Positions 52,727 through 61,360 of a stretch of 64,000 nt of DNA are shown here, piece after piece. The position numbers and the translations under genes are program-made. Every line of letters starts with the position of its first letter. The stretch's first letter is position 1. The notes beneath the pieces were generated by a model. That model did not search any database and was not told the DNA's origin. It saw only the letters and a list, made by a program, of their open reading frames with translations. Location: the NCBI RefSeq assembly GCF_005519465.1, contig NZ_CP027858.1, positions 5,567,001-5,631,000 of the forward strand, written 5' to 3'. The stretch is from Streptomyces clavuligerus (GTDB taxonomy: Bacteria > Actinomycetota > Actinomycetes > Streptomycetales > Streptomycetaceae).

Positions 52727-53355
52727 TGACCATCCGCATCGACCGGCTGATCACCGCCGGGACCTTCTCCCTCGACGGCGGCACCTGGGACGTCGAGAAC
52801 AATGTCTGGATCGTCGGCGACGACTCCGAGGCGATCGTCATCGACGCCGCCCACGACGCCGCGGCCATCGGGACCGCGCTCGGCGGCCGTACCCTCCGCG
52901 CGATCGTCTGCACCCACGCCCACAACGACCACATCGACGCGGCCCCCGCGCTCGCCGACGCCACCGGCGCGCCCGTCCTGCTCCACCCCGACGACCTGCC
53001 GCTGTGGCGGCAGACCCACCCCGACCGGGCCCCCGACGGCGAACTGGCCGACGGCCAGGTCCTCACCGTCGGCGGCACCGCGCTGACGGTCCTGCACACC
53101 CCGGGGCACGCCCCCGGCGCCGTCTGCCTGTACGCCCCCGCCCTCGCCACGGTCTTCTCCGGCGACACCCTCTTCCAGGGCGGCCCCGGCGCCACCGGAC
53201 GGTCCTTCTCCCACTTCCCGACGATCGTCGGGTCGATCCGCGACCGGCTGCTCACCCTGCCGCCGGAGACCGTCGTCCGCACCGGCCACGGCGACCCGAC
53301 CACCATCGGCGACGAGGCACCCCACCTGGCGGAGTGGATCAGACGGGGCCACTGA
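52726..53355 (+). CDS. metallo-beta-lactamase-fold hydrolase partner of mscR
   Basis: 209 residues; ATG shares one base with the mscR TGA. Metal motif THAHNDHIDA, then HTPGHAPGAVCLY, SGDTLFQGGPGATGRS and TGHGDPT: a glyoxalase II-like MBL enzyme. By position it likely hydrolyses S-formylmycothiol to formate and mycothiol; that substrate is inference. The 3' end overlaps the convergent pseudouridine synthase gene by 17 bp. Confidence 0.9.
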   Translation: MTIRIDRLITAGTFSLDGGTWDVENNVWIVGDDSEAIVIDAAHDAAAIGTALGGRTLRAIVCTHAHNDHIDAAPALADATGAPVLLHPDDLPLWRQTHPDRAPDGELADGQVLTVGGTALTVLHTPGHAPGAVCLYAPALATVFSGDTLFQGGPGATGRSFSHFPTIVGSIRDRLLTLPPETVVRTGHGDPTTIGDEAPHLAEWIRRGH

Positions 53356-54268
53356 GCCGCAGCCGGCTCTCGAACCGTCTCGAAGCGCCCGTGAACGGGT
53401 CGGTGAACTCCAGCGTCCGCGCCAGCAGCGACAACGGCCGCCCGAAGTCCTCCGGCCCGTCCGCGCGCACCACCGGATAGACCGGGTCGTGCAGGATCGG
53501 CAGCCCGAGCCCGCTCATGTGCACCCGCAGCTGATGGGTCTGCCCCGTCGCGGGCAGCAGCCGGTAGCGCCCGAGCCCGCCCCGGTGCTCCAGCAGCTCG
53601 ATCCGGGTCTCGCTGTTCGGCTCGCCCGGCACCTCCCGCGCGGCCAGCACCCCGCGCTCCTTCACGATCCGGCTCCGCACCGTCCGCGGCAGTTCCACCG
53701 CCGGGTCGTACGCCGCGACCGCCTCGTACTCCTTGCGCACCCCGCGGTCCCGGAACAGCGTCTGGTACGCCCCCCGGTCCTCGGGCCGCACCACGAAGAG
53801 CACCAGACCCGCCGTCAGCCGGTCCAGCCGGTGCGCGGGCTGGAGCAGCGGCAGCCCCAGCCCGTGCCGCAGCCGCGCCACCGCCGTCTCGGTGATGTGC
53901 GAGCCGCGCGGAGTGGTCGCCAGGAAATGCGGCTTGTCCACCACGAGGAGCCGCGCGTCCCGGTGCACGATCCTGATCTCGAACGGCACCCGCGGCTCGG
54001 GCGCGAAGTCCCGGTGGAACCAGAGATACCGCCCCGCCGCATACGGTTCGTCCGCCGCGACGACCCCGTCCACCGAGACGATCCGCCCCTCCGCGAACAA
54101 CTCCCCGACCCGCGCCGCCCCGATCGCCCCGCCGTACCGCGCCACGAAATGCGCGTACACCGTCGGCCACGCCCCCTCCGGGTCCTGTGGCAGCCGGACC
54201 CGTACGGGGTCCACCCCCTGCCGCTGGGCGAGCGGGGAGGGCGGCGGGGAGTGGTGTCTGCGTCTCAC
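53339..54268 (-). CDS. RluA-family pseudouridine synthase
   Basis: 309 residues from GTG 54268. Core motif LQPAHRLDRLTAGLVLFV with catalytic Asp; VVDKPHFLATTPRGSH; TGQTHQLRVHMSGLGLPILHDPVY. N-terminal ~80 residues carry an S4-like segment (VGELFAEGRIVSVDG). Isomerises uridine in rRNA or tRNA. Target site not assignable. Confidence 0.9.
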   Translation of the reverse strand: MRRRHHSPPPSPLAQRQGVDPVRVRLPQDPEGAWPTVYAHFVARYGGAIGAARVGELFAEGRIVSVDGVVAADEPYAAGRYLWFHRDFAPEPRVPFEIRIVHRDARLLVVDKPHFLATTPRGSHITETAVARLRHGLGLPLLQPAHRLDRLTAGLVLFVVRPEDRGAYQTLFRDRGVRKEYEAVAAYDPAVELPRTVRSRIVKERGVLAAREVPGEPNSETRIELLEHRGGLGRYRLLPATGQTHQLRVHMSGLGLPILHDPVYPVVRADGPEDFGRPLSLLARTLEFTDPFTGASRRFESRLRLSGPV

Positions 54269-54304
54269 CGGACCACTCTAGGAACAGACCACCCCAAAAA
54301 CAGA

Positions 54305-54329
54305 AAAACCCCAGATCAACTGGGGTTTT
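54305..54329 (-). terminator. rho-independent terminator of tRNA-Leu
   Basis: AAAACCCCAG-ATCAA-CTGGGGTTTT: 10-bp perfect arms, 5-nt loop, followed on the minus strand by a T-run. It lies just beyond the tRNA 3' end; the only classic T-tailed terminator in the window. Confidence 0.88.
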
Positions 54330-54332
54330 CGC

Positions 54333-54420
54333 TGGTGTCCGAGGGGGGACTTGAACCCCCACGCCCGATAAAGGGCACTAGCACCTCAAGCTAGCGCGTC
54401 TGCCATTCCGCCACCCGGAC
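54333..54420 (-). tRNA. tRNA-Leu (anticodon GAG)
   Basis: Minus strand. Acceptor GTCCGGG pairs with CTCGGAC (one G-U); D loop AATGGCAGACGC; anticodon stem CTAGC/GCTAG with loop TTGAGGT giving GAG; long class II variable arm; T arm GGGGG-TTCAAGT-CCCCC; discriminator A and encoded CCA. Decodes CUC/CUU, the main Leu codons in this GC-rich genome. Confidence 0.95.
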
Positions 54421-54646
54421 CGGGTGTGTCCTCCCGGCCCGCTGGGCCGTTCCGACGAGGAAAACCATAGCAAACATTCGCGGCCCCCGATCACACCCCC
54501 GGTTCCCGCCCCGGCCCTCGGGCGGGCGGGGCGGACGGGCCGGTGGTGTGAGTGCCGGGTGGGGCCCGGCACCGGCTCTTGGGGTCCGGGGCGGGGCGGG
54601 GGAGGATGGGCCGCGAAAGACAGCAGCGACAGCGGGAGGAAACAGC

Positions 54647-55972
54647 GTGAGCGAGTCGAATGCGGCCCGTGCCGTCTCGGGCGAGGACGAGGTCGTCGAC
54701 CTCTGCCGTGAGCTGATCCGGATCGACACCAGCAACTACGGCGACCACTCGGGGCCGGGGGAGCGCGCGGCGGCGGAGTACGTCGCCGAGAAGCTGGCCG
54801 AGGTCGGGCTCGAACCGCAGATCCTCGAATCCCACAAGGGCAGGGCCTCGACCGTCGCCCGGATCGAGGGGGAGGACCCCTCGCGGCCCGCGCTGCTCAT
54901 CCACGGGCACACCGACGTCGTCCCCGCCAACGCCGAGGACTGGACCCACCACCCCTTCTCGGGCGAGATCGCCGACGGCTGCGTCTGGGGCCGGGGCGCC
55001 GTCGACATGAAGGACATGGACGCCATGACGCTCGCCGTCGTGCGGGACCGGCTGCGCAGCGGGCGCAAGCCCCCGCGCGACATCGTCCTCGCCTTCCTCG
55101 CCGACGAGGAGGCCGGCGGCACCTACGGGGCCCGCTACCTGGTCGAGAAGCACCCCGGGCTCTTCGAGGGTGTCACCGAGGCCATCGGCGAGGTCGGCGG
55201 CTTCTCCTTCACCGTCAACGAGAATCTGCGGCTGTATCTCGTGGAGACGGCGCAGAAGGGCATGCACTGGATGCGGCTCACCGTGGACGGCACCGCCGGA
55301 CACGGCTCCATGACCAACGACGACAACGCCATCACCGAGCTGTGCGAGGCCGTCGGCCGGGTCGGCCGCCACCGCTGGCCGGTCCGGATGACCAAGACCG
55401 TGCGGTCCTTCCTGGACGAGCTGTCCGACGCGCTCGGCACCCCGCTGGACCCGGAGGACATGGACGCCACCCTCGCCAAGCTGGGCGGCATCGCCAAGAT
55501 GATCGGCGCCACCCTGCGCAACTCCGCCGCGCCCACCATGCTCGGCGCCGGATACAAGGTCAATGTGATCCCCGGACAGGCCACCGCCCATGTCGACGGG
55601 CGCTTTCTGCCGGGGTACGAGGAGGAGTTCCTGGCCGACCTGGACCGGCTGCTCGGGCCCCGGGTCCGGCGCGAGGACGTCCACACCGACAAGGCGCTGG
55701 AGACCAGCTTCGACGGCGGCCTGGTGGACGCCATGCAGAGCGCGCTGCGGGCCGAGGACCCCATCGCCCGGGCGGTCCCCTACATGCTCTCCGGGGGCAC
55801 CGACGCCAAGTCCTTCGACGACCTCGGCATCCGCTGCTTCGGCTTCGCCCCGCTGAAGCTCCCGCCCGAGCTGGACTTCGCAGGGATGTTCCACGGTGTG
55901 GACGAGCGGGTCCCGGTCGACGGTCTGAAGTTCGGTGTGCGCGTGCTTGACCGGTTCATCGACCAGTGCTGA
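54647..55972 (+). CDS. M20 family metallopeptidase
   Basis: 441 residues from GTG 54647 with GGGAGGA 7 nt upstream. Two-zinc motifs: LLIHGHTDVVPA, GRGAVDMKDMDAM, FLADEEAGGTYGARYLVE (catalytic Glu pair) and the C-terminal FHGVDERVPVDGL His. Dimerisation domain about 195-320 (LTVDGTAGHGSMTNDDNAI). Resembles ArgE/DapE/CPG2 enzymes; M20A/F carboxypeptidases of this type trim dipeptides or N-acyl amino acids in the cytoplasm. Substrate unknown. Confidence 0.92.
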   Translation: MSESNAARAVSGEDEVVDLCRELIRIDTSNYGDHSGPGERAAAEYVAEKLAEVGLEPQILESHKGRASTVARIEGEDPSRPALLIHGHTDVVPANAEDWTHHPFSGEIADGCVWGRGAVDMKDMDAMTLAVVRDRLRSGRKPPRDIVLAFLADEEAGGTYGARYLVEKHPGLFEGVTEAIGEVGGFSFTVNENLRLYLVETAQKGMHWMRLTVDGTAGHGSMTNDDNAITELCEAVGRVGRHRWPVRMTKTVRSFLDELSDALGTPLDPEDMDATLAKLGGIAKMIGATLRNSAAPTMLGAGYKVNVIPGQATAHVDGRFLPGYEEEFLADLDRLLGPRVRREDVHTDKALETSFDGGLVDAMQSALRAEDPIARAVPYMLSGGTDAKSFDDLGIRCFGFAPLKLPPELDFAGMFHGVDERVPVDGLKFGVRVLDRFIDQC

Positions 55973-56060
55973 GACCGGATCGGGTGATGTCCGGCCCGTC
56001 CGTCCGAAAGGACACTCCCATAATCGTCACTATGTGCGTGGCTTACTGAAAAGAGTGAAA

Positions 56061-56087
56061 GGAACACCGGGCTCGTAGCCCTGTTCC
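56061..56087 (+). promoter_or_regulatory. hairpin in chaplin chpH leader
   Basis: GGAACA-cc-GGGCT-cgt-AGCCC-TGTTCC: two stacked perfect stems, 64 nt upstream of the chpH ATG. Either a 5'-UTR structure of the chpH mRNA or a late terminator for the M20 peptidase gene. It lacks a T-run. Confidence 0.5.
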
Positions 56088-56150
56088 GCCTCCTTCGTTA
56101 CAGGTGTTGCGGCCCGTGGCTGGGGCCGCAGTGCCAACTAGGAGGAACAA

Positions 56151-56384
56151 ATGATCAAGAAGGTCGTCGCGGTCGCGGCTGCCACGGGGAGCATGGTGCT
56201 CGCGGGTGCGGGCGTCGCTCTGGCCGACGCAGGCGCCCAGGGGGCCGCGGTCGGCTCCCCCGGTGTCATCTCGGGCAACGTCGTGCAGGTCCCGGTCCAT
56301 GTGCCGGTGAACGTCTGCGGCAACACGATCGACGTCATCGCGCTGCTCAACCCCGCCTTCGGCAACACCTGCGTCAACGCGTGA
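56151..56384 (+). CDS. chpH: short chaplin ChpH
   Basis: 77 residues, ATG after AGGAGGAAC. A Sec signal peptide ends ALA before DAG (near 26). The mature ~52 residues are one chaplin domain: GAAVGSPGVISGNVVQVPVHVPVNVCGNTIDVIALLNPAFGNTCVNA, with two Cys that form an intramolecular disulfide. Chaplins self-assemble into amyloid fibrils at the air interface, letting aerial hyphae emerge. The sequence is closest to ChpH, one of two short chaplins kept by all well-studied streptomycetes. Followed 136 bp on by long chaplin chpC. Confidence 0.96.
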   Translation: MIKKVVAVAAATGSMVLAGAGVALADAGAQGAAVGSPGVISGNVVQVPVHVPVNVCGNTIDVIALLNPAFGNTCVNA

Positions 56385-56520
56385 TGTGGTGACTCGACCC
56401 TTTGGGTCCGGGTTTTGACCCGGGCGGTCCCGAGTGCGTGCCAGGCACTCTGGGGCCGCCCGGCATTTTCCGCTCCCGGGCAGAGCGCCCGGAGGCCTGT
56501 GAGAAGGCAGGACAACAGCT

Positions 56521-57321
56521 ATGCGACAGGTCACGCGAAAGGGCCTGATCACCATCGCGGCAGCGGGCGGAGCGCTCGCGCTCGGCGGGGGATACGCGCA
56601 CGCCGGTTCCGGCGCGTCCGGGGCGGCCGTGGGATCTCCCGGCGTCGCCTCCGGGAACGCCGTCCAGGTGCCGGTGAGCGTTCCCGTCAACGTCTGCGGC
56701 AACTCGGTGAACGTCGTCGGTCTGCTGAACCCCACGTTCGGCAACAACTGCGTCAACGAGTCCAGCGGCCCGGCCGCGCCGCCGGTCGGCGGTCCGGGCC
56801 AGGGGCCCGGCGGTACTCCCGGAGGGCTTCCGCCCGTGGCCGAGCAGGGCGGCGGAGCCCAGGCCACCGGTGTGGCGGCGAACTCCCCGGGTGTCGGCTC
56901 GGGCAACGTCGTCCAGGTGCCCGTCGAGGTACCGGTCAACGCCTGCGGCAACAGCGTCGACGCGGGCGGGGTCCTGAACCCCGCGTTCGGCAACGAGTGC
57001 GTCAACGAGTCGGCCGCGACGCCGCCGCCTCCCCCGCCGGTGAAGCCGCCGACCCCGCCGGTCAAGCCCCCGACGGAGCCGCCGGTCAAGCCGCCGACCA
57101 CTCCAGTCAAGCCGCCCGCGCCGCCCAAGCCCCCCCAGGAGCCCGGCAACCCCGTGCAGCCGGGTGGGCCCACCCCCACGGAACCAGGAGAGCCCAACGA
57201 GCCCACGGCTCAGCTCGCCGAGACCGGAGCGGGCTCCCTCGGCCTGATCGCCCCGGTCGGCGCCGGAATGCTGCTCGCGGGAGCGGTCCTGTACCGCCGC
57301 GCCCGCGCCTCGGCGCAGTAG
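56521..57321 (+). CDS. chpC: long cell-wall-anchored chaplin ChpC
   Basis: 266 residues. Signal peptide to about residue 28. Two chaplin domains: about 29-80 and 115-160, each with VPVNVCGN or VPVNACGN and a LLNPTFGNNCVN or LNPAFGNECVN end. A wall-spanning Pro-rich stretch VKPPTPPVKPPTEPPVKPP leads to LAETG (232-236), a hydrophobic span and RRARASAQ tail for sortase E. Anchors the chaplin coat to peptidoglycan. Order chpH-chpC in tandem matches the conserved arrangement. Confidence 0.95.
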   Translation: MRQVTRKGLITIAAAGGALALGGGYAHAGSGASGAAVGSPGVASGNAVQVPVSVPVNVCGNSVNVVGLLNPTFGNNCVNESSGPAAPPVGGPGQGPGGTPGGLPPVAEQGGGAQATGVAANSPGVGSGNVVQVPVEVPVNACGNSVDAGGVLNPAFGNECVNESAATPPPPPPVKPPTPPVKPPTEPPVKPPTTPVKPPAPPKPPQEPGNPVQPGGPTPTEPGEPNEPTAQLAETGAGSLGLIAPVGAGMLLAGAVLYRRARASAQ

Positions 57322-57373
57322 TCGGCACCGGTACGCACCACCACCGGGACGCGTCGACGTCCCGGTACACCTC

Positions 57374-57404
57374 GAAGCGGGTCCCGTGCGACGGGGCCCG
57401 CTTC
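57374..57404. terminator. terminator hairpin between chpC and DUF5703
   Basis: GAAGCGGGTCCCG (57374-57386) pairs with CGGGGCCCGCTTC (57392-57404), 13-bp arms with one wobble pair, 5-nt loop, between convergent genes. Confidence 0.7.
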
Positions 57405-57450
57405 CCGTATGCCGGGCCGGGGCCGGGGCGCCGTCAGGGGGACGCGGGGA

Positions 57451-57639
57451 TCACCAGGTGGCGCGCAACTGGCGGATGATCCGCCGCCGCAGCCGGACCC
57501 GGCGGCTGCCGTCCCTGCGCAGGCTCAGCCGGTCCAACTCCCAGTGGCCGTACTCGGCGTGGTCGGTCAGCAGGCGTGCCGTCTCGGCTCGGGAGACCCC
57601 GCGGGGCACGTACACGTCGACAAATTCGTATTCCGGCAT
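57451..57639 (-). CDS. DUF5703 family small protein
   Basis: 62 residues: PEYEFVDVYVPRGVSRAETARLLTDHAEYGHWELDRLSLRRDG, then a very basic C-terminus RRVRLRRRIIRQLRATW. Matches the small actinobacterial DUF5703 family, which occurs next to chaplin genes in streptomycetes. No known function. The basic end may bind RNA or anionic lipid. Divergent from the acidic unknown protein at 57687, sharing a 47-bp promoter region. Confidence 0.82.
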   Translation of the reverse strand: MPEYEFVDVYVPRGVSRAETARLLTDHAEYGHWELDRLSLRRDGSRRVRLRRRIIRQLRATW

Positions 57640-57686
57640 CGCATCTATTGTGCGGGCACCGGCCCGGTACGGATAGCGTCTGCACT

Positions 57687-58472
57687 ATGTCTGATGCTGC
57701 GCCGCCCACCGCCGCCGAGGTACGTGCCGCCGCCGAGGCGGTCAAAGCCGCACTGGACCGCCACCTGGCGGCGGTCGAGAACCGCACGGGAGAGGACGAC
57801 CCGGCCGTCTATGACGCGTTCAACGCCCTGGCCGTCGCGGCGGAGACCTACGACGAGCGCCTGTACGACCGCTACGACGAGGTCACCCCCTTCGAGATCC
57901 CGGGCGTGGACGAGTCCCTGCCGCCCTACGCGGGCCCGGAGGAACCGAGCGCCCTCAGTGTGCTGATCCGCCGGGACTACGCCGTCGTGGAACCGGCACG
58001 CCTTCTCGCCCAGGCCCGCCGCATCGCCGACCTCGACCCCGACGAGGACTCCCCGGAGCGCGGCCGTGCGGCCCGTACCGGCGTGCACGCGGCGCTCGGG
58101 CTCGTCTTCGGTGAGTACGAGCCCGACGAGATCTCCTCCCGGCACAAGGAATTCGGCCTGGAGGAGGGCGACTCCACGCTCTGGATCTCCGCGCTGGACG
58201 AACTGCCGGAGCCGGGGGAGTGGCTCAACGCGCCGTTCGACCAGACGGACCCGCAGCGGGTCGTGATCCGGTACGACGTCAGCTCCGTCTTCGACGAGGA
58301 GGAGGACGGGTACGCCGACGAGGACGGCGCCGACCTCGACGACGACGGGACGGAGATCGACGAGACGGAGGACGCCGACCTCGACCCCGGTGCGGAGGAC
58401 CCCGGCGACGAGGACCCCGGCGACGAGGCGGGCGGGGGGCGCGCCGCCGCCCCGTCCCGCCCCGGGGACTGA
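57687..58472 (+). CDS. conserved acidic hypothetical protein
   Basis: 261 residues. N-terminal helical half (AAAEAVKAALDRHLAAVENRTGEDDP, DERLYDRYDEVTPFEIPG), a middle part with ARTGVHAALGLVFGEYEPDEI, LWISALDELPEPGEWLNAPF and RVVIRYDVSSVFDEEEDG, then a C-terminal tail of Asp/Glu runs with GDEDPGDE repeats. No catalytic motif. The protein looks conserved in Streptomyces by its well-structured middle; function unknown. Terminator at 58501. Confidence 0.8.
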   Translation: MSDAAPPTAAEVRAAAEAVKAALDRHLAAVENRTGEDDPAVYDAFNALAVAAETYDERLYDRYDEVTPFEIPGVDESLPPYAGPEEPSALSVLIRRDYAVVEPARLLAQARRIADLDPDEDSPERGRAARTGVHAALGLVFGEYEPDEISSRHKEFGLEEGDSTLWISALDELPEPGEWLNAPFDQTDPQRVVIRYDVSSVFDEEEDGYADEDGADLDDDGTEIDETEDADLDPGAEDPGDEDPGDEAGGGRAAAPSRPGD

Positions 58473-58500
58473 CCTCCCGGACCCGCCGCCCGGCCGCTCA

Positions 58501-58525
58501 GGCCCGCCCCCGCGTGGGGCGGGCC
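58501..58525 (+). terminator. terminator hairpin with T-tail
   Basis: GGCCCGCCCC-CGCGT-GGGGCGGGCC followed by TTTCT, 28 nt after the acidic protein stop. Confidence 0.82.
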
Positions 58526-58573
58526 TTTCTCCTGTCCCCCGGCTGTCTCCCGGCGTGGATGGCCCGCCCGCTC

Positions 58574-61360
58574 TCAGTCGGCCGGCGCGAGCAGAGCCGT
58601 CAGCAGGCCCCGCAGCCGCGTCGTGCACGGCTGCGCCGGAATGCCCGCGACCGCGCGGGGCAGCGCCTGATCGGCGCCGTGGACCACGGATAGATGGCGC
58701 TCGCCCCGGCTGAACGCCGTGTAGACCCACGGACGGCTCAGCCCGCCCACGGCGTCCCCGGGCAGCACCACGACCGCCGCGGGCCAGCGCACGCCCATCG
58801 CCTGGTGCGCCGTGAGCGCCCAGCCGTGGCGGAGGGCGGACGCCACCCGCTCCCTCGGGACCGTGACCCGTTCGCCCGCGCAATCCAGATGGAGGCCCGC
58901 CGCGTCCGCCGAGACCACTGTCCCGGGCACGGTGCGGCCGGGCGCGGGGGAGTGGGCGACCCGGTCGCCCGGGTCGAAACCGGCGAACCGGCCCGGCCCC
59001 GGATTCAGCCGCTGCTTCAGCGCCGCGTTCAGCGCGCGGGTGCCCGCCGCACCACCATGGCCCACCGTGATCACCTGCGTCTGCTCGACCGGGACCCCGA
59101 TCGCGCGGGGCACCGAGTCCGCGACGAGCTGCACCGTCCGGTGCACGGCCTCGCCCGCGTCGCCCACGGGCACGACGACGACCTCCTTGCCCGGGGCCTC
59201 CACCCGGTTCAGCTCGCCGATGCCGATGCCCGACACCAGCTCGCCGATCGGGCCGGGGTCCGGTGTACGGGAGGCCACCCGGGGGCACACCGCGGCGCCC
59301 AGCAGATCGCCGAAGACCCGGCCCGCGCCCACCGCGCCGAGCTGTCCCGGGTCACCGCTGAGCAGCAGCCGTCCACCGTCCGGCAGCGACTCCACCAGCA
59401 TCGCCGCCGTCTCCACATCGAAGAGCTGGGCGTCGAGCACCACCAGCAGATCGAGCGCCAGCGCGCCGTCCTCGTCGCGGCCCGGCCCCTGCGCGCCCGA
59501 GAGCAGCCCGCCGACGGTGACCGCCGCCGGGCCCAGGCCCCGGCGGCCGTGCTCGCCGTGGACGGCGACCACGGACCGCAGACCGAGACCGGCGGCGGCC
59601 CCGGCGAGTGCCACCGGCTCGGCCCGGGCGGCCTCGCCGCCGGTGTGGACGACCAGACCGCTCGCCGCGACCGCGCGGGCCAGCCCTTCGGGGGCGGCGG
59701 CCTCCCAGCGGGCGTCCGCGCCGGAGCGGGCGAGCCGGGCCAGTCCGTCGGCGAGGCTCTCCTCCGCGAGCGCGTACCGGTCGAGCCCCAGCAGGACCGG
59801 CCCCGCGGTGTCCGCGCCGCCCTCCCCGTCGGCCGCGGCCCCGTCGCCGTCCTCGGCGTCCGTGCCCGCTCCGTCGCCCTCGTCGTCCTCGGCGCCGTCC
59901 TGGAACACCAGCACCACGCCCTCCGCGATCGTCTGCTGGAGCGCGCCGTCCGGGTCCGGCACCCGCCGCTCGGCCAGCGCCGCGCGCAGCACGGACGCCT
60001 CCAGCGCCGTGTGTCCCTCCAGGGCCGCGCCCTCCAGCCGCCAGACCACCAGGGCCGCCGTCCGCCGCTCGTCCCCCGGACCGCAGGCGTCCCCGAGCAG
60101 GGCCCGGGCGAACCCGTCGGCCTGCTCCGGCCGCACCCCCGGGACGGACAGCAGCCGCCACGGGTCCTGGCGCAGCAGATCGGCGGCCTGCTCCCCGAGC
60201 ACGTCCAGGCACCGGACCGCGAACGCCTCGGGCGCGCCGCCCTCGACGAGCACCGCCCGGACCGCAGCGACGGCCTCCGGCGGAACCTCCCGAAGGGCCG
60301 CCGGAGGCCGGAGCGCGGGCGCCTCGTTCGGTGCCGGTGCCGGTGCCGGTGCCGGTGCCGGAGCGGTACGGGGTTCCCCGGCCGCCGGGGCCGCGGGGCG
60401 GACGGGAGCCGGGGCGGGGGCGTAGAAGGCGTTGCCGGACTTCTCCCCGCTCTCCACCGCCCGGACCGCCGCCAGCAGATCGGCGGCCGTGCCGCTCAGT
60501 CCGCCCCCGCTCACGACCGGACCCTGCCGCTCGGCCTTCCGCCGCTCGATCCGCTCCCGCACCTCCCGCTGCGCCGCCAGCTCCGCCTGAGCCTCCGACA
60601 GCTCCCCGGCCCGACCCTCCCGGGCGCCCTCGCCCGCCCCGGCCTCCTGCCCGGACGGGGCCTGCTGCTCCTCGGCGTCGGCGCCCTGATCGTGGGTGCG
60701 CGCGCCCGGGTCCGGGGACGGTCCGCCGGTGGCGGGGGCTCCGGCCGTGTCCCCTTCCGCCCGGGGCGCGGGCACCGTGCCGCTGTCGTCGGCCGCCGCC
60801 GCAGGGGCATCCGGTGAGCCACCGCCCGTCCCGCCGGAGGAGTCGTCCTCGGTACCGGTACCGGCAGTCTCCTGCTGCCGGTCCGTCCGTGGCGTCCCGG
60901 TGCCGGTGTCCGGGCCCGGTGCCGTGTCTCCTGCCGGGCCCGTGCCGTCGCCGGAGTCTCCTTCGGCGGCTGCCGGGCGGGACGCGTTCTCCGTTCCGTG
61001 GGGGTCGTCCCCGGTACCGCTGGTTTCCTGTGTCCCGCCGTGGGGGCCCGGGTCCGGGGACGGCCCGTCGGCGGCGGGCGCGCCGGTCGCCTCCCGTTCG
61101 GCCCCGGGGGCGACGGCAGAAGCCGCGCCGGTGGTGTCGTCGGAGGCCCGGTCCTCCGCCCTCGCTCCGCCGCCGGCGTGGTCCCGGGCGTCCGCGCCCG
61201 CCCCTCCGGACACGGACACCGGCACGGGTGCTTCCGCCCCGGCGGTGGACGTGATGGACACGGAGGCCGGGTCCGGCGACGGGGACGCGGTGGGCGTCGG
61301 GCTCCCGTCGGTGGCGGCAGCCGGGGGTTCGGGGCGCGGCCCCCGGGAAGACGCGGTCAC
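58574..61360 (-). CDS. RecD/TraA-like helicase homologue with degenerate ATPase motifs
   Basis: 928 residues from GTG 61360, overlapping the aldo/keto reductase stop as GTGA. Residues 1-~330 are Gly/Ser/Thr/Asp/Glu/Pro low complexity. Then an HhH-like part (AVRCLDVLGEQAADLLRQDPWRLLSVPGVRPEQAD) as in RecD2, followed by a RecD-type helicase core. Motif III LLLSGDPGQLGAVGAGRVFGDLL and UvrD_C2 LTAHQAMGVRWPAAVVVLP, VYTAFSRGERHLSVVHG are preserved. The P-loop position reads VVHTGGEAARAEP (no GKT) and motif II reads VVLDAQLFD in place of DE. ATP hydrolysis is therefore unlikely. Confidence 0.8.
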   Translation of the reverse strand: MTASSRGPRPEPPAAATDGSPTPTASPSPDPASVSITSTAGAEAPVPVSVSGGAGADARDHAGGGARAEDRASDDTTGAASAVAPGAEREATGAPAADGPSPDPGPHGGTQETSGTGDDPHGTENASRPAAAEGDSGDGTGPAGDTAPGPDTGTGTPRTDRQQETAGTGTEDDSSGGTGGGSPDAPAAAADDSGTVPAPRAEGDTAGAPATGGPSPDPGARTHDQGADAEEQQAPSGQEAGAGEGAREGRAGELSEAQAELAAQREVRERIERRKAERQGPVVSGGGLSGTAADLLAAVRAVESGEKSGNAFYAPAPAPVRPAAPAAGEPRTAPAPAPAPAPAPNEAPALRPPAALREVPPEAVAAVRAVLVEGGAPEAFAVRCLDVLGEQAADLLRQDPWRLLSVPGVRPEQADGFARALLGDACGPGDERRTAALVVWRLEGAALEGHTALEASVLRAALAERRVPDPDGALQQTIAEGVVLVFQDGAEDDEGDGAGTDAEDGDGAAADGEGGADTAGPVLLGLDRYALAEESLADGLARLARSGADARWEAAAPEGLARAVAASGLVVHTGGEAARAEPVALAGAAAGLGLRSVVAVHGEHGRRGLGPAAVTVGGLLSGAQGPGRDEDGALALDLLVVLDAQLFDVETAAMLVESLPDGGRLLLSGDPGQLGAVGAGRVFGDLLGAAVCPRVASRTPDPGPIGELVSGIGIGELNRVEAPGKEVVVVPVGDAGEAVHRTVQLVADSVPRAIGVPVEQTQVITVGHGGAAGTRALNAALKQRLNPGPGRFAGFDPGDRVAHSPAPGRTVPGTVVSADAAGLHLDCAGERVTVPRERVASALRHGWALTAHQAMGVRWPAAVVVLPGDAVGGLSRPWVYTAFSRGERHLSVVHGADQALPRAVAGIPAQPCTTRLRGLLTALLAPAD
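60331..60360. repeat. GTGCCG hexamer microsatellite
   Basis: Five perfect GTGCCG copies inside the RecD-like gene, encoding an Ala-Pro run between the disordered N-terminus and the HhH region. In frame, so copy-number changes would only alter linker length. Confidence 0.85.

Noticed and set aside
54333..54420. tRNA-Leu as an integration site for a mobile element
   Set aside because: No integrase, direct att-like repeat or phage genes flank it; neighbours are ordinary chromosomal genes.
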